From NCBI GenBank assembly GCA_934660965.1, contig CAKUIM010000020.1, positions 1 through 42,929 on the forward strand: 42,929 nucleotides of DNA, given 5' to 3'. Position 1 is the stretch's first letter. Every line of letters starts with the position of its first letter. Below, one piece after another: positions 39,951-42,929 of the stretch. Below the pieces are notes generated by a model. It searched no databases and had not been told where the DNA came from. It saw only the letters and a program-made list of their open reading frames with translations. Both the position numbers and the translations under genes were made by a program. The DNA comes from an uncultured Oscillospiraceae bacterium (lineage in GTDB: Bacteria > Bacillota > Clostridia > Oscillospirales > Oscillospiraceae).

Positions 39951-40226
39951 ATGCGACTTCAAAACGACATGGAAAAACGCATTGAAGCAATCAATGCAAA
40001 AGAGCCTGAGCATCTGACCCAGGAAGAAGCCGCCTCCCTCGCGCAGGCAGAGGCAATGGACGATGGCAGCACCGTCAGCCTTGAGGAATTCAAGCGTGAG
40101 CTTGAGGATTACAGCGGAAAGCTGGTGCTCCGGATCCCCCGCAGTTTGCACAAATCCCTGAAGGAAGCCGCAAAGGTCGAGGGGGTAAGCTTAAATCAAT
40201 ATATGATCTACAAGCTTTCTTCCTAA
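39951..40226 (+). CDS. HicB-like ribbon-helix-helix antitoxin
   Basis: A 91-residue protein. Its C-terminal part (about 55-91, GKLVLRIPRSLHKSLKEAAK and VEGVSLNQYMIYKLSS) is a ribbon-helix-helix DNA-binding domain of the HicB/Arc type. The N-terminal part is acidic and helical and could bind the toxin. AGGAGA precedes the start. It should neutralise the upstream RelE-like protein and repress the promoter at the AGTACT sites. The pair stands on the strand opposite to the phage genes, as a self-contained cassette. Confidence 0.83.
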   Translation: MRLQNDMEKRIEAINAKEPEHLTQEEAASLAQAEAMDDGSTVSLEEFKRELEDYSGKLVLRIPRSLHKSLKEAAKVEGVSLNQYMIYKLSS

Positions 40227-40258
40227 CTTTTCCGGGCAGCAAAAAACCGCCCTGTCCC

Positions 40259-40320
40259 TTGACAAGGCGGCGCGTTTGCGTATAATAGAGATAGAAGGGC
40301 GCTGTTGCAGACGGTCAGCC
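40259..40320 (+). repeat. Left copy of inverted promoter-leader duplication
   Basis: TTGACA (40259-40264), 16 bases, TATAAT (40281-40286), then GGCGCTGTTGCA (40298-40309) and GGTCAGCC. The same order, with nearly the same spacer, occurs inverted at 40491-40555. It acts as the promoter of the plus-strand antisense RNA. Confidence 0.75.
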
Positions 40321-40384
40321 CCGCTTGTTAACTCAAATGACTCGTTAACCGCTCGGTGGCAGCCGGGCGGTTAACACGCTTTTG
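40293..40384 (+). ncRNA. Putative antisense (antitoxin) RNA of a type I toxin-antitoxin locus
   Basis: From the TTGACA-16-TATAAT promoter, a transcript would start near 40293 and end after the hairpin at 40344-40375 with its TTTT, about 90 bases. It contains no open frame. Its 3' half is complementary to the 3' end of the toxin message read on the other strand. The arrangement is like that of par/Fst RNA II or RatA. The ends are inferred. Confidence 0.6.
40344..40375. terminator. Shared bidirectional terminator of the type I locus
   Basis: GTTAACCGCTCGG pairs with CCGGGCGGTTAAC around loop TGGCAG, with one T-G mismatch on one strand. The toxin stop codon lies in its right arm. The plus strand continues with ACGCTTTT. 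Confidence 0.7.
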
Positions 40385-40466
40385 GGGATATGTAAATCAT
40401 AATCCACAGGACTACGATCAAACACACCAGGAAGCGAAGGGCTCGCACCCATCGCCCGTTTCCCAT
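40371..40466 (-). CDS. Small hydrophobic peptide, candidate type I toxin
   Basis: A 31-residue peptide: a basic N-terminus (MGNGRWVRALR), a hydrophobic core (FLVCLIVVLWIMIYI) and a short SPKAC tail. Such peptides insert in membranes and stop growth when made in excess. AGGGGG lies 9-10 bases before the ATG at 40466. In the message this ribosome site is paired with CACTCCCTT in a 9-bp hairpin (40473-40493), the sequestered form usual for type I toxins. The promoter on this strand is at 40526-40555, and an antisense RNA reads against the 3' end. I found it by reading the minus strand between the relE cassette and the phage genes. Confidence 0.7.
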   Translation of the reverse strand: MGNGRWVRALRFLVCLIVVLWIMIYISPKAC

Positions 40467-40490
40467 CCGCACCACCCCCTTTCAAAGGGA

Positions 40491-40555
40491 GTGGCTAACC
40501 GCCTTGATGCAACAGCGCCGCAGCTATCATAGCACACCGCGCCGCCTCTTGTCAA
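40491..40555 (-). promoter_or_regulatory. Toxin promoter, right copy of the inverted duplication
   Basis: On the minus strand TTGACA (40550-40555), 18 bases, TATGAT (40526-40531), then GGCGCTGTTGCA (40508-40519) and GGTTAGCC. The spacer starts AAGAGGCGGCGCG, against AAGGCGGCGCG in the left copy. Transcription would start near 40519. Confidence 0.75.
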
Positions 40556-40560
40556 TTTCC

Positions 40561-40587
40561 GCCGCCCTCCGGGGAGGGCGGCCTTTT
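40561..40587. terminator. GC-rich terminator hairpin
   Basis: GCCGCCCTCC and GGAGGGCGGC form a perfect 10-bp stem with loop GG, followed by CTTTT on the plus strand. On the minus strand it ends the phage transcript after the gene stopping at 40587 and separates it from the type I locus. Confidence 0.75.
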
Positions 40588-40829
40588 CATGCGTCCCTGT
40601 CGTTGTTGGCCGGCTTGTCCGGCCACTTGTTGTTCTTGCTGATGTTCTCGAAGAGGGCCTTCATGCAGTACACCAGCACCACCCCGATGATCTCCGTGAT
40701 GGCCACCTTGGAAAGGCTCTCCGCGATGGCCGCGCGCCCCAGATAGGCCAGGGCGTAGCTGCACCACACCCAGCAGATGCCATTGAGGACGCACAGCCAC
40801 ACCAGCCGCTTGGTGGTTGTCTTTTTCAT
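40587..40829 (-). CDS. Small phage membrane protein, possible second holin
   Basis: An 80-residue protein with two hydrophobic helices (LVWLCVLNGICWVWCSYALAYL and ITEIIGVVLVYCMKALF), separated by a short polar loop, and a charged tail (NISKNNKWPDKPANNDRDA). Both ends appear to face the same side. It overlaps the gene before it by four bases (ATGA). Position in a late phage operon and topology allow a holin role, but another holin-like gene sits by the endolysin, so this is uncertain. Confidence 0.78.
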   Translation of the reverse strand: MKKTTTKRLVWLCVLNGICWVWCSYALAYLGRAAIAESLSKVAITEIIGVVLVYCMKALFENISKNNKWPDKPANNDRDA

Positions 40830-41065
40830 TTCACACGCTCCAGATCGTCAATGCGGTGGTTTGCCACCTTGAGCTTTTCCTCGAATACCGCCGCCGATTC
40901 CTCCAGGCGGTAGGTGCGCTCCACCAGGCCGTTGTGCTTGGCCACTTTCTTCTCCAGTTGCTCCAGGCGGTACGCGATGAGGGCCGCGCTCTTCCGGTTG
41001 GCAAGGTACGCCCCCGCCAGCGTCCCGCCCAGGGACAGCACCGCCACAATGATTGCATCCGTCAT
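40826..41065 (-). CDS. Small phage protein, membrane anchor plus coiled coil
   Basis: A 79-residue protein with an N-terminal hydrophobic helix (DAIIVAVLSLGGTLAGAYLA) and a long heptad-like helix (YRLEQLEKKVAKHNGLVERTYRLEESAAVFEEKLKVANHRIDDLERV, about 32-78). The layout recalls XhlA-type lysis accessory proteins in mirrored order. The family is not certain. It is translationally coupled to the next gene. Confidence 0.78.
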   Translation of the reverse strand: MTDAIIVAVLSLGGTLAGAYLANRKSAALIAYRLEQLEKKVAKHNGLVERTYRLEESAAVFEEKLKVANHRIDDLERVK

Positions 41066-41077
41066 GCTGCCGCCCCC

Positions 41078-41416
41078 TTACTTGGTGGTGATGGCAACCG
41101 TGCCGTCGAAGCTCCCGGTGTCCCAGTCGCGGCCGATAATCATGCTCACGTCGATGTCTCCGGTCAGGGTATACGCATAGTTCAGACTGCCATACCCCGA
41201 TTGAAGCGTCACGCCGTCCACCGTCAGCGTATTCTTGCTGCCGCCAGACACAAAGGTCACCGTGTCCCCGGACTTGGCCGGGAAGCTGCCCGCCGCCTTG
41301 TACTGCACCCCGGCGTACTCCGCGTATAGTAAGTAAGAGGTGCCGTTGAGATAATAGGTGATATTCACCGTCACCTCTTTGGCCGCCTTCTGGAGGGCGG
41401 GGTCGTTGTAGATCAT
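41078..41416 (-). CDS. Phage hypothetical protein, possibly tail-associated
   Basis: A 112-residue protein, rich in Tyr, Gly, Thr and Val, with a beta-strand pattern (VTVNITYYLNGTSYLLYAEY and KNTLTVDGVTLQSGYGSLNY). I do not recognise it. It overlaps the tail-fibre-like gene by four bases (ATGA at 41413-41416), which fits a small tail or fibre accessory protein. The longer in-frame start at 41512 is rejected, since it lies inside the upstream gene with no ribosome site. Confidence 0.75.
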   Translation of the reverse strand: MIYNDPALQKAAKEVTVNITYYLNGTSYLLYAEYAGVQYKAAGSFPAKSGDTVTFVSGGSKNTLTVDGVTLQSGYGSLNYAYTLTGDIDVSMIIGRDWDTGSFDGTVAITTK

Positions 41417-42825
41417 CCCTGCACCTCCGTCACCGCGATGTACACCGAGAGGTTCACCGTGGGCACCGTGTCGGCGGTGAAGGTCAGGGAATTGGCCGCC
41501 TGGGCGGTGCACCGCACCCCCGCCTCCCGGTATGCCGTCTGGCCCGCCATGGCCGGGCAGGGCTGGATGAGCTGCTTGCTCTCGTCCGCCAGAACGCCGC
41601 TCACCGTCACTGTCTGGGTCTTGGACGTCGTGTTCCAGCCCGCTGCTGTTAGGGTCACAAGGGTGGCCTTTGGCTTGGCCGCATTCACCTGGGCCGGGGT
41701 GGCGTAGTCCGTCCCTGCGGTGGCCGCGCTCATCCCCCCGCTGCCGTTGCCCTTCAAAAGGTCCGCGGTGGCGGGGATGGTGGGGACTGCTACCGTCACC
41801 GCCCCAGTCTTGCCGTTTACGCTGGTAACTGGTGCGCTCTGCAACGCCGTGTCCGCCTTGCCGAGCGAGGCCTGAACATCACTGGCAAGGTCGCCTTTGC
41901 TGACGGTGGATTTGAACGCCAGAGAGCCGAGGTCAGCAAACCACTTTTTGATTTTGCCGAACAGAACGGACAGCTTCTCCCCCGTGGCGATGTTGCTCCG
42001 GCCTGACGCCTGCGTGAACGCCGCCGTGACGTTGGAGCCGTCGCCGGTCTTGTCCAGCTTTCCGTTCCACGCCGTCCGCTCCGCCGCCGTGATGTGTACG
42101 GTGGTGTTCCCTATGTGGCCGTTCAGATTGCTCTGTACCGCCCCGGCGGCGCTGTCCGCATAGGCAAAGGCGTCCTGGGCCTTGCCCTGTGGGTCGTAGA
42201 CGCTCGCCTGCATGTCCCCGCTGCCCGAGCCGTTCAGCACGTCGAAGGAGTGGGCGCCGCCGGCGTCCGTGATGGTCACCCGGTGGCCCCCAGAAATGTC
42301 CGTCACCGTCACCGTGGGGGATACCCCGTCCGCGCCGGGATTGCCCTGGGGGCCGGTCTCGCCTGCCGCGCCCCGGGGCAGGCCGAAGGTGAGCTTTACC
42401 ACGCCGTCCGTCCCCGTGCCCTTGGTCACCGTGGCCGCAGCGCCGGTTCCCAGCGTGGTGGCCGCCACCTCCATGTTCTCGATCTTCTTCTCGCTCTTGG
42501 CCGCCGCAGCGGCATAGCCCCCCGCCCGGGTGGCCTGGGTCTGCGCAGTCGAGGCAGAGCTGGCGGCCTTGTTGGCAAAGGAGGACGCGCTGCCGACATA
42601 GCTGCTCGCCTGGTTCGCACTGCCTGCCGCCGCCTTTTGGGACGCCTCCGCCGCCTCCGCCGCCGTCTCCGCGCGGCCCACATAGGTTTCCGCCGCAGCC
42701 TCCGCAAAGGCCCGAATCTGCGCCCCGCTCACGCGCCCCGCCGCGCCCTGCTGCTCCGCCACGAACAGGGAATCGTCCGCCACCGCAGAAATGGCGGGCA
42801 GGGAGCCGATGGTCTTATCAGCCAT
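41413..42825 (-). CDS. Phage tail-fibre/structural protein with collagen-like segment
   Basis: A 470-residue protein. The N-terminal part is a long Ala-rich helix (about 35-115, AETAAEAAEASQKAAAGSANQ and similar). A short collagen-like stretch, GAAGETGPQGNPGADG, follows near residue 155. The rest has Gly/Thr-rich beta segments, with VTSVNGKTGAVTVAVPT and HITAAERTAWNGKLDK, motifs often seen in phage tail fibres and baseplate-attached proteins. It is likely the host-contact protein. The start at 42825 is used because AAGGAG lies at a good distance. The GTG at 42834 is too near that site. Confidence 0.85.
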   Translation of the reverse strand: MADKTIGSLPAISAVADDSLFVAEQQGAAGRVSGAQIRAFAEAAAETYVGRAETAAEAAEASQKAAAGSANQASSYVGSASSFANKAASSASTAQTQATRAGGYAAAAAKSEKKIENMEVAATTLGTGAAATVTKGTGTDGVVKLTFGLPRGAAGETGPQGNPGADGVSPTVTVTDISGGHRVTITDAGGAHSFDVLNGSGSGDMQASVYDPQGKAQDAFAYADSAAGAVQSNLNGHIGNTTVHITAAERTAWNGKLDKTGDGSNVTAAFTQASGRSNIATGEKLSVLFGKIKKWFADLGSLAFKSTVSKGDLASDVQASLGKADTALQSAPVTSVNGKTGAVTVAVPTIPATADLLKGNGSGGMSAATAGTDYATPAQVNAAKPKATLVTLTAAGWNTTSKTQTVTVSGVLADESKQLIQPCPAMAGQTAYREAGVRCTAQAANSLTFTADTVPTVNLSVYIAVTEVQG

Positions 42826-42929
42826 TGTCCTCACTCTCCTTCTTTTCCAGAGCTTCCGCCATCTGGTACGCCCGGCGCAGGGCCCCCCGGGCCGCCGCCA
42901 TCACGTCCACCGCGTCCCCCTGCACCGGG
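42818..42929 (-). CDS. Phage protein, C-terminal fragment at window edge
   Basis: The last 36 residues of a gene entering from beyond 42929, ending at the TGA in 42818-42820. It contains an Ala/Arg-rich helix (VMAAARGALRRAYQMAEALEKK) and an acidic end (ESEDNG). It overlaps the start of the tail-fibre gene by 8 bases, so it belongs to the same late operon. The function cannot be told from this piece. Confidence 0.7.
   Translation of the reverse strand, partial: PVQGDAVDVMAAARGALRRAYQMAEALEKKESEDNG

Larger units (their letters stand above)
38723..42929 (-). mobile_element. Right-end module of a prophage (incomplete in window)
   Basis: Tail-fibre-like, small membrane, holin-like and CHAP endolysin genes are packed on the minus strand with 4-14 base overlaps, the usual late order of a tailed phage. 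The element continues beyond 42929. Two toxin-antitoxin-like cassettes are inserted in it. No integrase or attachment site is visible in the window. Confidence 0.8.

Overview
The window looks like a chromosomal segment of a spore-forming, GC-rich member of the Clostridia, most like gut Oscillospiraceae of the Flavonifractor/Lawsonibacter/Intestinimonas kind. This placement is inferred from spoIIR, a T-box leader, the class III ribonucleotide reductase, RBS-led starts, the clostridial-type intergenic repeats and the strong GC bias. The genus cannot be fixed from the sequence alone.

Layout. 1-6.0 kb: metA (with the acetyl-CoA-type residue Glu111), a DUF815 ATPase, then a converging marR/ABC-exporter operon with a visible operator. 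6.0-10.5 kb: a Cys-rich hypothetical protein, then nrdD-nrdG-dut (anaerobic dNTP supply). 10.6-16 kb: an Lrp/aminotransferase/ThrH/DUF1015 cluster that points to serine or homoserine phosphate metabolism, then ispE and spoIIR, with a sigma-F-like promoter lying inside a terminator-like hairpin. 16-18.1 kb: an ECF transporter S component divergent from a MocR/PdxR regulator, suggesting vitamin B6 uptake.

18.1-25.6 kb holds the most notable system: a BKACE enzyme and a DASS carrier on one strand, a CoA-transferase and a second DASS-like carrier on the other, and a PAS/sigma-54 activator. The divergent intergenic region carries a -24/-12 promoter facing each way and, between them, two identical dyads exactly 20 bp apart, a likely activator site. 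The inferred function is uptake of an anionic beta-keto acid or its precursor and its conversion through acetoacetate and CoA esters.

25.6-33 kb is core metabolism and translation: a DUF559 protein, an intergenic repeat zone containing a duplicated guaB 3' end, guaB, a T-box-led leuA, an RluA-type pseudouridine synthase, tsf and rpsB. 33.3-36.9 kb is an AT-rich island: padR, a HAAS-like membrane protein and a small secreted protein, divergent from a large secreted protein and a membrane protein, with palindromic operators between them. 37-38.4 kb returns to host-like DUF4364 and CmpB-family genes.

38.5-42.9 kb: clustered intergenic repeats, then the lysis and tail-fibre end of a prophage read on the minus strand and running off the window. 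Two addiction-like cassettes interrupt it: a toxin-first RelE/RHH pair with an AGTACT operator, and a compact element that I read as a type I toxin-antitoxin locus (31-residue hydrophobic peptide, sequestered RBS, convergent antisense RNA, duplicated inverted promoters). The second is the other candidate for something not yet described.
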